64,000 bases of DNA from Actinocrinis sp035653575 (GCF_035653575.1 NZ_DASRBQ010000111.1:62001-126000), one strand, 5' to 3'; positions 1 to 8,285 are shown, counted from the first letter of the stretch. The notes: generated from the letters alone by a model not told the origin. Program-made: numbers and translations.

Positions 1-803
1 CCCGTGACGTACAGCTTCGCGGCGCGTACAGCCTCGGGCATGCTGCGGCCCAACGCGAGGTATGAGGCGATGGCGCTGGCGAGTGTGCACCCCGTGCCGT
101 GCGTGTGGCGGTTCTTGTCGCGCTCAGCGGTGAGTGTGACTTCGTCCGGGCCGTTGGTGAGCAGGTCCGTGCACCAATCCGAGTCCAGGTGCCCGCCTTT
201 CACCAGCACCCACCCCGGGCCGAGATCGAGCAAGTTCGCCGCGGCTTCCCGCATCCCGTCGAGGTCCGCGACGGGAAGGCCGGTTAGGGCGCGGGCCTCG
301 TCGAGGTTCGGTGTGATGATCGTCGCACGCGGCAGCAGTTCGGTCCGCAGAACGTCGAGGGCGTCATCGGCGAGCAGCGCATTGCCGTGCTTGGAGACGG
401 CTACCGGATCGACGACCACGGGGATGGACGGATCGAGCGTGGCGAGCAGTCGCGCCACCTCGGCGACCGCATCCCTGGTGCCGAGCATGCCGACTTTCAC
501 CGCCTCGACGCCGATGTCCTCGACGACAGCGCTGAATTGCGCGGCTACCGCTTCGGTCGGCAATTGCCAGACTCCGTGCACACCGGTGGAGTTCTGCGCG
601 GTGACCGCCGTGATGACGCTCATGCCGTGCACGCGCAGTGCCAGCATCGTCTTGAGATCGGCTTGAATTCCGGCGCCGCCGCCTGAATCAGAACCCGCGA
701 CCGTCAGGACCCGAGGTCTCCGCCGCTCACCGAGTCGCACCCAGCCCCGAACCTCCTCGTCCGCGTCAACGTCCGATTCCACGCGCGCGTTGAGGTAGTC
801 CAT
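1..803 (-). CDS. thiD: Hydroxymethylpyrimidine / phosphomethylpyrimidine kinase (3' end outside window)
   Basis: It phosphorylates hydroxymethylpyrimidine and then its monophosphate with ATP, in the pyrimidine branch of thiamine synthesis in the cytosol. Reading the minus strand from the ATG at 803 gives a ribokinase-fold protein. The glycine-rich substrate loop GSDSGGGAGIQADL is at residues 37-50, and the ATP-site motif HGTGCTLASAIA lies close to the left window edge, so only the last part of the C-terminus is missing. The start is supported by a GGAGGA box at 817-822 and lies 22 nt after the thiL stop, so the two thiamine kinases are probably co-transcribed. About 30 residues precede the kinase core. 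Confidence 0.93.
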   Translation of the reverse strand, partial: MDYLNARVESDVDADEEVRGWVRLGERRRPRVLTVAGSDSGGGAGIQADLKTMLALRVHGMSVITAVTAQNSTGVHGVWQLPTEAVAAQFSAVVEDIGVEAVKVGMLGTRDAVAEVARLLATLDPSIPVVVDPVAVSKHGNALLADDALDVLRTELLPRATIITPNLDEARALTGLPVADLDGMREAAANLLDLGPGWVLVKGGHLDSDWCTDLLTNGPDEVTLTAERDKNRHTHGTGCTLASAIASYLALGRSMPEAVRAAKLYVT

Positions 804-825
804 GTACTGCCGCGGGTCCTCCGCG

Positions 826-2187
826 TCAGGCAAAGTGATCCCACCCTTGGCTGCCGCGCCATACCTTACCCGCAACGGTGATGCGTGGCGCGGCGTGATC
901 GGCGGATCGCTTGGCCACCGTGCCTATCACTGTCCAGCCCGGCGGTACGTCGGCCGCGGCCGGATAGCACGCGGCAAGTGCGTGGTCCTCGCCACCGGTG
1001 AGAATCCAGCTGAGCGGATCGATCCCGAGACGATCGGCTACAGCGCGCATTTCGTCGGGAATCGGGAACGCTTCGGGTTCGAGGTCGATCCCGACGTCGC
1101 TCTCCCGGGCAATGTGGCCGAGGTCCGCGAGCAGCCCGTCGCTGACGTCGATCATCGCCGTCGCGCCGGCCTCAGCTGCTAGGGGGCCCTGCGCGTACGG
1201 CGGCTCGGGCATGCGGTGCCTCGAGAACGCCTTCTCCGGTCCGGAGGAACCGTTCGCCAGCAACGCGTAGCCGCAAGCCGACCAGCCGAGTTCTCCGACA
1301 ACCGCAACCTTGTCCCCCGGATGGGCGCCGGAACGAGTTAGCGGCGCCCGGCCGCGTAGGTCGCCGAGGGCAGTCACGGCGATCATGATCGTCTCGGCCC
1401 GGGTGGTGTCCCCGCCCGCGACGGAGACTCCGACCAGCGCGCATTCGTCAGCCAGGCCGGCGACGAGCTCGCGCGCCCAGGTGACGGTCAGGTCGGCCGG
1501 TGCGGCCAGGCCGACCAGCAGCGCGGTCGGGACAGCGCCCATCGCGGCGATGTCGGCGAGATTCTGCGCGGCGGCTTTTCGGCCGACCTGGTAGGCGGTG
1601 GACCAGTCGGTGCGGAAGTGGCGGCCTTCGAGGAGCAGGTCCGTGGAGGCGACCACGCGGCCGTCCGGCGCGGCGATCACGGCGGCGTCGTCTCCGGGGC
1701 CGAGCAGCACGGTCGGGCTCTGGACGGAGTGCCGCGCAACCCGGTCGATCAGTCCGAATTCGCCGACGTCGCGCAGAGTTTCGCCGCTGTCACCAACATC
1801 GCGCGCGGGTGCGCCCACAGCGCGCACGGGTACGCCGAGAGCTTCCGCATCCGCAGCCGAGTGGCCAGCGCCCCGGGCGTCCCCTGCGACCTCCGCCGCA
1901 ACGTCACGAGCGATTCCCGCGCCATCACCACGGATAGCGCCCGACTGGCCAGCGCTCCGTGCGCCCCCTTCGACGTCCACCGCAGCATCACGAGCGATTC
2001 CAGCACCATCGCGACGGATTCCGCCCGACTGGCCATTGCTCTGACCGTCGCGCTCCGCCTCAACCGCGAACTCGGCCGCGCGGCGTATTTCGCCGGACGC
2101 GCCGACATGGCCGGTCCTGCTCCTGGCCCCGGCGTCCGCTTTACCGGTTTCGACGCTCTCCTCGGCCGCCCGTTCGCTCACTTTCAA
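826..2187 (-). CDS. thiL: Thiamine-monophosphate kinase with repeat-bearing N-terminal extension
   Basis: ThiL phosphorylates thiamine monophosphate to thiamine diphosphate, the last step of the pathway, and thiD follows it. The C-terminal ~315 residues are a complete ThiL: GEFGLIDRVARH, the ATP/Mg loop LGPGDDAAVI, STDLLLEGRHF, and GGEDHALAA near the end. The frame is open about 135 residues further upstream. That extension is Ala/Gly/Arg-rich and holds two clear copies of a 28-residue repeat (84 bp, 1863-2030). The start used is a TTG at 2187 with no convincing ribosome binding site; GTG codons at 1827 or 1818 would give a protein of normal family length. Function is certain; the N-terminus is not. 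Confidence 0.9.
   Translation of the reverse strand: MKVSERAAEESVETGKADAGARSRTGHVGASGEIRRAAEFAVEAERDGQSNGQSGGIRRDGAGIARDAAVDVEGGARSAGQSGAIRGDGAGIARDVAAEVAGDARGAGHSAADAEALGVPVRAVGAPARDVGDSGETLRDVGEFGLIDRVARHSVQSPTVLLGPGDDAAVIAAPDGRVVASTDLLLEGRHFRTDWSTAYQVGRKAAAQNLADIAAMGAVPTALLVGLAAPADLTVTWARELVAGLADECALVGVSVAGGDTTRAETIMIAVTALGDLRGRAPLTRSGAHPGDKVAVVGELGWSACGYALLANGSSGPEKAFSRHRMPEPPYAQGPLAAEAGATAMIDVSDGLLADLGHIARESDVGIDLEPEAFPIPDEMRAVADRLGIDPLSWILTGGEDHALAACYPAAADVPPGWTVIGTVAKRSADHAAPRITVAGKVWRGSQGWDHFA
1863..2030. repeat. Two direct 84-bp repeats inside the 5' part of thiL
   Basis: The block starting near 1863 recurs at about 1947 (for example tcacgagcgatt at 1904 and again at 1988). The period is 84 bp, which keeps the frame as a 28-residue unit with the shared core DGAGIARD. 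The copies have diverged by several substitutions. Confidence 0.8.
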
Positions 2188-2280
2188 AGCTTATGGCCAC
2201 CCGCAGGTGGTAACGCGCCGCCTCCCCCTTGCGCCGGAGAGGTATCAGGCGGGTAACGTTTCGCCGTCGCATAGTTCTAA

Positions 2281-2310
2281 TTGACTACTCTCACTAGTCC
2301 AACCGGATAG
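2281..2310 (+). promoter_or_regulatory. Possible promoter/operator of the RAM-domain gene
   Basis: TTGACT at 2281-2286 resembles a -35 hexamer, and GGATAG at 2305-2310 is a weak -10 at 18 bp. An imperfect inverted repeat, TTGACTA (2281-2287) and TAGTCCAA (2295-2302), overlaps it. The ribosome binding site GGGAGG follows just before the gene. The call rests on sequence similarity only. Confidence 0.3.
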
Positions 2311-2328
2311 AGGAGCAGGGAGGACCGC

Positions 2329-2562
2329 ATGGTGCAGGCGTACATCCTCATCCAGACCGAGGTCGGCCGGGCGGCTGCGGTCGCTCAGAAGATCGCGGGC
2401 CTGACCGGGGTCACCAACTCCGAGGACGTCACCGGACCGTACGATGTCATCGTGCGCGCAGAGGCGGAGACGATGGACGACCTTGGCAAGCTCGTGGTCG
2501 CCCGCATTCAGACGATCGACGGCATCACCCGTACCTTGACCTGTCCGGTGGTGCGGCTCTGA
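2329..2562 (+). CDS. Stand-alone Lrp/AsnC ligand-binding (RAM) domain protein
   Basis: This 77-residue protein consists only of the alpha/beta RAM domain that binds amino acids and oligomerises in Lrp/AsnC regulators. The pattern AYILIQTEVGRAAAV...TGPYDVIVRAEAETMDDL...VV is typical. There is no helix-turn-helix, so it cannot bind DNA by the family's usual mode. Such short proteins are common in actinomycetes and may act as effector-binding partners of full-length Lrp proteins (inference). A strong GGGAGG box precedes the ATG. It is divergent from thiL, and the next gene starts one base after its stop, so the two are probably co-translated. Confidence 0.88.
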   Translation: MVQAYILIQTEVGRAAAVAQKIAGLTGVTNSEDVTGPYDVIVRAEAETMDDLGKLVVARIQTIDGITRTLTCPVVRL

Positions 2563-2563
2563 C

Positions 2564-3184
2564 GTGCAGTACGCAAGGCTTCCCGTTTCACTCCAGGCGG
2601 CCGTCGCGCTCGGGGTGACCGCCCTGACCGGCGGCGCCGTCTGGCTGCTGTTCAACTCCGGCAACGCGGTCGCCGTCGCCGCGCCCACACCGACCTCGTC
2701 GAGCGCGCAGTCCGAATGCGCCGCGCTGACGAAGGCCGCGCCGCAGATTGTGGACAACGAGAAGCGCCGCAGTACCGATCCTTCTTCACCGCTTACCGCA
2801 GCCTGGGGCGATCCCGCGATCACGCTGCGCTGCGGCGTACCGGAGCCCGAAATTCTGCGACCCGGGTCGAAGACCTATGACCCGACCGCCGAAGAAGGAT
2901 ATTTCAACGGCGTCGCCTGGCTGATCGAGAAGACCAGCGACGGCTACCGATTCACCGCCGCCCAGCGCGCCGTCTACGTCGAAGTGGACGTGCCCAACGC
3001 GTACAGCCCGCAGACGGGCGCCGTCATCGATCTCTCCCCTGCCGTTATCAAGGCCATCCCGCGCAATGACGGCGCCTCGGGTCCGGACACCTCGCCGGCG
3101 GCCGGCGCGAATTCGACGGCTTCCGCTTCTCCGTCTGCTTCAGCCACTGCTTCTGCGTCGCCCAGCCCGTCGGCTTCCCGCTAG
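2564..3184 (+). CDS. DUF3515-family membrane-anchored protein
   Basis: A GTG start one nucleotide after the preceding stop gives a 206-residue protein with one N-terminal hydrophobic segment (about residues 12-33) that works as a membrane anchor or uncleaved signal. An extracytoplasmic domain follows with a conserved CGVP motif, the W-L-I-E-K segment and a C-terminal YVEVDVPNAY-type strand; I recognise this as the actinobacterial DUF3515 family. The tail is a low-complexity Ser/Ala/Pro stretch (about residues 175-206), probably disordered and exported. The function is unknown. In related genomes this gene stays between the RAM-domain gene and ddl, which hints at an envelope role. It ends two bases from the convergent ddl stop. 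Confidence 0.8.
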   Translation: MQYARLPVSLQAAVALGVTALTGGAVWLLFNSGNAVAVAAPTPTSSSAQSECAALTKAAPQIVDNEKRRSTDPSSPLTAAWGDPAITLRCGVPEPEILRPGSKTYDPTAEEGYFNGVAWLIEKTSDGYRFTAAQRAVYVEVDVPNAYSPQTGAVIDLSPAVIKAIPRNDGASGPDTSPAAGANSTASASPSASATASASPSPSASR

Positions 3185-3186
3185 CG

Positions 3187-4347
3187 CTAGCGCAGGCCGG
3201 TCGGGCGGGACAGCGCCTCGTTGATGAGCTGGTCCACCAGCTGCGCGTAGGAGACCCCTGATGCTGCCCACATCTGCGGGAACATCGAGGTCGGCGTGAA
3301 ACCGGGCATCGTATTGACCTCGTTGACCAGCCAGCGCGCCGGCCGGTCCGGGCCCTCGTCGGCCAGGAAGAAGTCGACGCGGGCCAGGCCCTCGCACTCC
3401 AGCGCCTCAAAGGCGGCCAGGGCCAGCCGACGCAGCTCGGCCGACTGCTCGTCGGTCAGCTCAGCGGGCAGGCCGATGTCCGTCGAGTCGTCCAGATATT
3501 TGGCTTGGAAGTCGTAGAACTCGTGGCCGCCGCGCACCTTGATCTCGGCCGGAACCGAGGTGCGCGGGCTCTCCCCCGGCCCGGCCAGCACGCCGATCTC
3601 GATCTCCCGGCCCCGCACCATCGCCTCGACGATGACCTTCGGATCGTGCTGCTGCGCGACCTCCATCGCGGCCGCGAGCTCCTCGGGACCGTGCACCTTC
3701 GAAATACCCATCGAGGACCCCGCGCGGGCGGGCTTCACGAACACCGGGAAGCCCAGTTCCGCGACCGCCGCCGCGACGCCCTCCGGGTTCCGTAGCCACT
3801 CGCCGCGGCGCACCGCCACATACGGCCCGACCGGCAGCCCCGCTGACGCCAGCAGCCGCTTCATGAACTCCTTGTCCATGCTGACCGCGGAGGAAAGCAC
3901 CCCCGAGCCGACATAAGCCACGCCCGCGAGGTCCAGCAGGCCCTGCAGCGTGCCGTCCTCGCCGTACGGGCCGTGCAGCAGCGGGAAGACGACGTCCACC
4001 TCGCCCAGCGCCTTGGGCACCGAACCGGGCTCGTGCACAGTCAGCTCGCGGGCGGTCGGGTCGGCGGCCATGGTGACCAGCGCGCCGCTGGTCTCGTCGA
4101 TCCTGGCCGGCAGGTTCCCGCCGGTGATCGCCAGCTGCGCGGTCTCCTCCGACGCCATCAGCACCCAGCGCCCGTCGATGGAGATGCCGATCGGCAGCAC
4201 CTCGTAGCGTTCCGGATCGAGGACGCGCAGCACGCTGCCCGCGGTGACGCAGGAGATCGCGTGTTCGGAGGAACGGCCGCCGAACACGACGGCGATCCGG
4301 ATCTTGCGCTGCTGCGTCGGCGGCACGGAAGGCAGGGACTCGCTCAT
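3187..4347 (-). CDS. ddl: D-alanine--D-alanine ligase
   Basis: An ATP-grasp ligase that joins two D-alanines for the peptidoglycan stem peptide in the cytosol. It has the N-terminal VVFGGRSSEHAISC motif (about residues 20-33), LLHGPYGEDGTLQG for substrate binding, FVKPARAGSSMGISKV in the ATP-grasp lid, and the C-terminal ARVDFFLAD...NEVNTMPGFT motif with the Mg ligands. Length (386) is normal for the larger actinobacterial enzymes. It begins 37 nt after the gpsA stop and is probably the last gene of a plsC-gpsA-ddl operon linking phospholipid and wall precursor supply. Confidence 0.96.
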   Translation of the reverse strand: MSESLPSVPPTQQRKIRIAVVFGGRSSEHAISCVTAGSVLRVLDPERYEVLPIGISIDGRWVLMASEETAQLAITGGNLPARIDETSGALVTMAADPTARELTVHEPGSVPKALGEVDVVFPLLHGPYGEDGTLQGLLDLAGVAYVGSGVLSSAVSMDKEFMKRLLASAGLPVGPYVAVRRGEWLRNPEGVAAAVAELGFPVFVKPARAGSSMGISKVHGPEELAAAMEVAQQHDPKVIVEAMVRGREIEIGVLAGPGESPRTSVPAEIKVRGGHEFYDFQAKYLDDSTDIGLPAELTDEQSAELRRLALAAFEALECEGLARVDFFLADEGPDRPARWLVNEVNTMPGFTPTSMFPQMWAASGVSYAQLVDQLINEALSRPTGLR

Positions 4348-4384
4348 AGCAACGAGACCTTACCGTCTTCGCCGTACGGACTCC

Positions 4385-5389
4385 TCAGTAGAGCGACTCC
4401 GACTTGGCCGATCGCGCCATCAGCGCGGCCAGCATCTCGCGCGGCGAGCGGCCGTCGTGCACGACCGCCACCACGGTTTCCACCAGCGGCATCTCCACGC
4501 CGTGCCGCCGGGCGAGTTCGAGCACTGACGCGCAGGACTTGACCCCCTCGGTGGTCTGCCGCACCTCCTGCTGCGCCTCGGCCACCGTGCGCCCGCTGCC
4601 GAGCAGGCTGCCGAAGCGGTGGTTGCGGGAGAGCTGGGAGGCGCAGGTGGCCACCAGGTCGCCGAGGCCGGCCAACCCGGAGAAGGTGTACGGGTCCGCG
4701 CCGAGCGCGAGGCCGAGCCGCGTGGTCTCGGCCAGGCCCCGGGTGATCAGCGACGCCTTGGTGTTGTCGCCGAGGCCCATGCCGTCGGCGATTCCGGCGG
4801 CCAGGCCGATCACGTTCTTGACGGCGCCGCCGAGCTCGCAGCCGATCACGTCGGTGTTGGTGTACGGCCGGAAGTAAGGGCTGTGGCAGGTCTTCTGGAG
4901 CCGCTCGGCCACCGACTGGTCCGCACAGGCCACCACGCAGGCCGCCGGGTGCCGCTCGGCGATCTCCTGGGCCAGGTTCGGCCCGCTGACCACCGCGATC
5001 CGGTCCGGCGCGGCCCCGGTCACCTCCGCGATGACCTGACTCATCCGCATGCAGGTGCCCAGCTCGATGCCCTTCATGAGCGAGACGAGAACGGTCTGCG
5101 GGGGGATGAGCGGGGCCCAGCGGGTCAGGCTCTCGCGCAGGCTCTGCGCCGGGATGGTGAGCACGAGGAAGTCGGCGCCGTCGAGCGCGGCGGCCGGATC
5201 CGTGGTCGCGTGCACCGTCTCGGGCAGCGTGATCCCGGGCAGGTACTCGGGATTGTGGTGCTCGCGTTCGATCCGGTCGACGACCTCGGCGCGCCGCCCG
5301 CACAGCACGGTGTCGGTGCCCGCGTCGGCGAGTACGAGGGAGAAGGCGGTCCCCCAGTTGCCGGTTCCGAAGATGGCGGCTCGGGTCAC
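4385..5389 (-). CDS. gpsA: Glycerol-3-phosphate dehydrogenase [NAD(P)+]
   Basis: It reduces dihydroxyacetone phosphate to sn-glycerol-3-phosphate, the backbone for phospholipids, in the cytosol. The Rossmann motif AIFGTGNWGTAFS starts at residue 5; LVSLMKGIE, the catalytic-site segment GGAVKNVIGLAAGIADG with its lysine, and GLAGLGDLVATCAS follow in family order. Length (334) is typical. The GTG start overlaps the plsC stop in a GTGA junction, so translation of gpsA is coupled to plsC, whose product uses acyl-glycerol phosphate derived from this reaction. Confidence 0.96.
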   Translation of the reverse strand: MTRAAIFGTGNWGTAFSLVLADAGTDTVLCGRRAEVVDRIEREHHNPEYLPGITLPETVHATTDPAAALDGADFLVLTIPAQSLRESLTRWAPLIPPQTVLVSLMKGIELGTCMRMSQVIAEVTGAAPDRIAVVSGPNLAQEIAERHPAACVVACADQSVAERLQKTCHSPYFRPYTNTDVIGCELGGAVKNVIGLAAGIADGMGLGDNTKASLITRGLAETTRLGLALGADPYTFSGLAGLGDLVATCASQLSRNHRFGSLLGSGRTVAEAQQEVRQTTEGVKSCASVLELARRHGVEMPLVETVVAVVHDGRSPREMLAALMARSAKSESLY

Positions 5390-6174
5390 GCCTGCGCCCC
5401 CGAGTCCGCGGCGTTCTGAGCGCTCGTCTCAGTGCCAGTCCCAGTGCTCGGCTTCGGCTTCGCGTCCGGGTCGAAGCGCTCCGCCGGGGGCTGTTCGCCG
5501 CGCAGTTCCGCCAGCATCCCGGTGATCACGTCCATGATGTGCTCGGTCGCGGTGCGCAGCGCCTCGCCGGTGACTTCGGGGCCGAACTCGGCGCGCAGGT
5601 CGATCGGCTTGCCGGCGGTGACCTTCAAGGTCTTGCGCGGGAAGAAGTCCGGCTTCTTCGAGTAGTGGGCGAAGACCTCCTGAGCGCCCCACTGCGCGAT
5701 CGGCAGCACCGGAGCCCCGGTGCGCAGCGCGATGCGGGCCGCTCCGGTCTTGCCGACCATCGGCCACAGGTTCGGGTCCTTGGTCATCGTGCCTTCCGGA
5801 TACACGATGATCGTCTCGCCGCGTTCCACCGCAGCCAGCGCGTCCTTGAACGCCAGCGCCGCGTCGCGGGACTCGCGGTACACCGGGATCTGGCCTGCCG
5901 CGCGGAACAGCTTGCCCAGCGTCGGCTGCTTGAACACCCCGGCCTTGGCCAGGAAGCGCGGCGTACGGCCCGCGGCGACCAGGAAGTGGCCCACCGAGAT
6001 CGGGTCGAAGAACGAATAGTGGTTCGCCACCACGATGACCCCGCCCTCGCGCGGCACGTTCTCCATTCCGCGCCAGTCCCGTTTGACCAGGACCACCAGC
6101 AGCGGCCGGCAGATCGCCTCGATGAACTTGAACGCTGCCCCGGGCCGGGGATTGCGGCGCGATGCGCGGGCCAC
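5386..6174 (-). CDS. plsC: 1-acyl-sn-glycerol-3-phosphate acyltransferase
   Basis: A membrane-associated acyltransferase that makes phosphatidic acid from lysophosphatidic acid. The catalytic motif is slightly varied: NHYSFFDP (residues 42-49) in place of the usual NHxSxxD, with the His and Asp present. It is followed by FFRAAGQ-like FRAAGQIPV and YPEGTMTKD. I chose the GTG at 6174 (262 residues) because GAAGGA lies just upstream and the core begins at once; the frame stays open to 6774, but that stretch is antisense to cofC. The last ~30 residues are polar and low-complexity. It is divergent from cofC. Confidence 0.92.
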   Translation of the reverse strand: MARASRRNPRPGAAFKFIEAICRPLLVVLVKRDWRGMENVPREGGVIVVANHYSFFDPISVGHFLVAAGRTPRFLAKAGVFKQPTLGKLFRAAGQIPVYRESRDAALAFKDALAAVERGETIIVYPEGTMTKDPNLWPMVGKTGAARIALRTGAPVLPIAQWGAQEVFAHYSKKPDFFPRKTLKVTAGKPIDLRAEFGPEVTGEALRTATEHIMDVITGMLAELRGEQPPAERFDPDAKPKPSTGTGTETSAQNAADSGAQA

Positions 6175-6337
6175 CGTCGATCCTTCTTCCGTTGTGCTGG
6201 CCAGTGAAGTGGTGCTCGGCGGTTGATCGCACGGACCGGCCGGAGCACAGCGCTTCAGTGTCCCGCGCCAGGTGCTCGGGTGCCAAGCTCGACAGGTCCC
6301 GCGCACTTGCGCCGCCGGGACGTGGGAAGATCTTCGG

Positions 6338-6985
6338 GTGTGGTCCGTGGTGATTCCCGTCAAGCGGCTGCCGGAGGCCAAGTCCCGGCTTGCGCCGCTT
6401 TCCGGCGAGCACCGAGCCGCGCTGGCGCTGGCATTCGCGAGCGACACGGTCGTCGCGGCCGTCGCCTCGCCGGTGGTGGCGGCGGTTTTCGTGGTCACCG
6501 ACGACCGGCGGGTGGCTCGGCGGCTCGGTGCACTCGGTGCACGCATCGTGCCCGATGACGCTTCGGGCGGACTCAACGGCGCGGTCGAGGCAGGGCGGAT
6601 CCACGCGCTCGCGGACGATCCACGGCGCCGCGTAGCCGCTCTCACCGCCGATCTGCCGGGCCTGCGTACCGTGGATCTGACCGAGGCCCTGGCCTCAGCT
6701 CCGGACGGCCGCGCGTTCGTCGCCGACGCCCCGGGAAGCGGAACGACGTTGTTGCTCTCGGACGCGCACGGCACGCTCGCCGCGCGTTTCGGGGTCGATT
6801 CGCGCTACGCGCACGAGGCGAGCGGCGCGCTGCTGCTGGCCGGCGCGGGTCGCTCGTTGCGGCGCGACGTGGACACCATGGACGATCTGGCGGATGCGAT
6901 CGACCTCGGCGTGGGCGCGCACACCACAGCCGCGCTCAAGCTTCTGGACTGCGCGCCTCGGCTGGGCGACTGCGCCCTACGCTGA
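6338..6985 (+). CDS. cofC: 2-phospho-L-lactate (or phosphoenolpyruvate) guanylyltransferase
   Basis: It transfers GMP to the phospho-acid precursor of coenzyme F420, so the organism should make F420. The N-terminal VVIPVKRLPEAKSRLAPL signature sits at residues 4-21, and TADLPGL and a GTTLL segment follow, as in CofC. The GTG at 6338 is chosen because GGGAAG lies 8 nt upstream and the protein then starts directly with the nucleotidyltransferase core (215 residues). The PPOX-fold protein at 61745 may be a user of the cofactor. The next gene starts 27 nt downstream. Confidence 0.92.
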   Translation: MWSVVIPVKRLPEAKSRLAPLSGEHRAALALAFASDTVVAAVASPVVAAVFVVTDDRRVARRLGALGARIVPDDASGGLNGAVEAGRIHALADDPRRRVAALTADLPGLRTVDLTEALASAPDGRAFVADAPGSGTTLLLSDAHGTLAARFGVDSRYAHEASGALLLAGAGRSLRRDVDTMDDLADAIDLGVGAHTTAALKLLDCAPRLGDCALR

Positions 6986-7012
6986 CCTCGGGCCGGGCAC
7001 TACGCTGATCGT

Positions 7013-7219
7013 ATGCAAGGGACCGTTCGCGTTTTCGACCCCGAGACCAGGGGCGGCTCCGTACTGCTCGACGACGGAACCGAGTTGGCTTATGACGCCG
7101 CCGCTTTCAACGCCGGCGGACTGCGTCTCGCGCGTCCCGGACAGCGTGTCGCGCTGCGCGTCGATGCGGAAGGGCGCATCACGGCGCTGACTCTGGCCAC
7201 TTTGCCGCTGCCGAATTAG
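7013..7219 (+). CDS. Small cold-shock-like (OB-fold) protein
   Basis: This 68-residue protein begins GTVRVFDPETRGGSVLLDDG, which follows the opening strands of a cold-shock domain (GxVKxFxxxKGxGF). The aromatic RNP1 and RNP2 residues are largely missing, so it is a divergent relative that may not bind nucleic acid like CspA. It starts 27 nt after cofC and is probably co-transcribed with it. I have seen small proteins of this type beside cofC in other actinomycetes; the function is unknown. The bidirectional terminator at 7340 follows. Confidence 0.65.
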   Translation: MQGTVRVFDPETRGGSVLLDDGTELAYDAAAFNAGGLRLARPGQRVALRVDAEGRITALTLATLPLPN

Positions 7220-7339
7220 CCCGGCGCGATGGTGAATCGCAGGCGGCAAATCCGGCCTCGGCGATTTCTGATATCCGGCCCCGGAACTGACGCCCCGTCG
7301 AACTAACAGAAAGTCAGGAACCGGCAGGAAACGACAGAC

Positions 7340-7373
7340 AGCGGCCCGGGTATCGCGCGATACCCGGGCCGCT
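7340..7373. terminator. Perfect 34-bp palindrome, bidirectional terminator
   Basis: Two 16-nt arms (7340-7355 and 7358-7373) are exactly complementary around a central CG. The palindrome lies between the convergent small OB-fold gene and hup, and fits a rho-independent-type hairpin serving both strands. It lacks a long T tract, as is usual in high-GC actinomycetes. Confidence 0.75.
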
Positions 7374-7417
7374 TGTCAGGTCTGCCGGCGGTGCGCCGGC
7401 TTAGCGGTGGCGGCGTT

Positions 7418-7600
7418 CAGAGCCGCTTGCTTTCGAAGCTACTCGCTTTCGAAGCCGCGCCCTCTCAACGCCGCAGCCTTTCAACGCCACGGTGCTTCAG
7501 TCCCGCAGTGCTTCAGCGCCGCGATGCTTCAGTCCCGCGACCGTTCAACGCCACGGTGCTTCTGCCCCGCAGTGCTTCAGCGCCGCAGTTCCATCAGCGC
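7418..7600. repeat. Degenerate tandem repeats in the hup 3' flank (no gene in 7220-7619)
   Basis: The 400-nt gap holds no gene I can support. It contains the terminator palindrome and then a run of related short words (gctttcgaagc, tgcttcagtcccgc, tgcttcagcgccgc). A longer unit beginning tcaacgccacggtgcttc at 7481 recurs at 7545, a 64-bp period. The repeats would form the 3' untranslated end of the hup transcript unless termination is earlier. Confidence 0.6.
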
Positions 7601-7619
7601 CTATCTGCGCCGCCGCGCC

Positions 7620-8285
7620 TTAGCGCTTCTTGGCGGTGGTCTTCTTCGCGGTCGCCTTCTTGGCCGCGGTCTTCTTGACAGCGGTCTTGGTCGCCGGGGC
7701 GACGGCCGCGGTCTTGCGGGAGACCGGCCGGGCCGCGGCCTTCTTGGTCACCGTCTTCTTCGCGGTGCTCTTCGCCGCGGCCTTGGTCACCGCCGCCTTC
7801 TTCGCGGTGGCGCCGCGGGTGGTGGCCGCCGCCTTGGTCGCGGTGGTCTTACGCACGGCGGCCTTCTTCGCCGGCGCGGCCTTCTTGGCGGCGGTCGCGC
7901 GGGCGGGGGCCGCGGTGGCGCGCGAGGCGGTCGCGGTCTTCTTCGCGGCGGCCGCGCCGGTGCGCTTGGCAGCCGTCTTCTTCGCCGCGGCGCCCTTGGC
8001 GCTCTTCTTGGCGCCGTTGACCTCGTCCTTGAAAGCCTGGCCGGCGCGGAACTTCGGCACGGTCGCCGCCGCCACCTTGACCTGCTCGCCGGTGCGCGGG
8101 TTGCGCGCGATCCGGGCCGGCCGCTTCGCCGACTCGAAGGTGCCGAACCCGGTCAGCGAAACCTTCTCACCGGCCACCACCGCCCCGGTGATCCCGTCGA
8201 GTACCGCGTCGACCGCTTCGCCGGCCGCCCGCCGCGACACCTCGAGCTTCTCGGCAACCGCGTCGATGAGCTGCGCCTTGTTCAC
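7620..8285 (-). CDS. hup: HU-family nucleoid protein with long Lys/Ala-rich tail
   Basis: Residues 1-90 are a standard HU DNA-binding fold (NKAQLIDAVAEKLEVSRR, SLTGFGTFE, RPARIARNPRTGE). The remaining ~130 residues are AAKKT/AxKKA-type repeats resembling histone H1, as in mycobacterial HupB and streptomycete HupS. HU bends and compacts DNA and in actinomycetes helps organise the nucleoid and spores. The GTG at 8285 is chosen because GGGAAG precedes it by 5-10 nt and the fold begins there; an ATG further upstream in the frame would add 15 non-family residues. The tail is repetitive in DNA as well. Confidence 0.95.
   Translation of the reverse strand: MNKAQLIDAVAEKLEVSRRAAGEAVDAVLDGITGAVVAGEKVSLTGFGTFESAKRPARIARNPRTGEQVKVAAATVPKFRAGQAFKDEVNGAKKSAKGAAAKKTAAKRTGAAAAKKTATASRATAAPARATAAKKAAPAKKAAVRKTTATKAAATTRGATAKKAAVTKAAAKSTAKKTVTKKAAARPVSRKTAAVAPATKTAVKKTAAKKATAKKTTAKKR

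Noticed and set aside
6175..6774. Open frame extending PlsC to 462 residues
   Set aside because: It is antisense to cofC, has no family similarity, and GTG 6174 has a ribosome binding site.
7418..7600. Repeats after hup considered as a CRISPR array
   Set aside because: Repeat units are degenerate and of unequal length, there are no unique spacers of constant size, and no cas genes are in the window.
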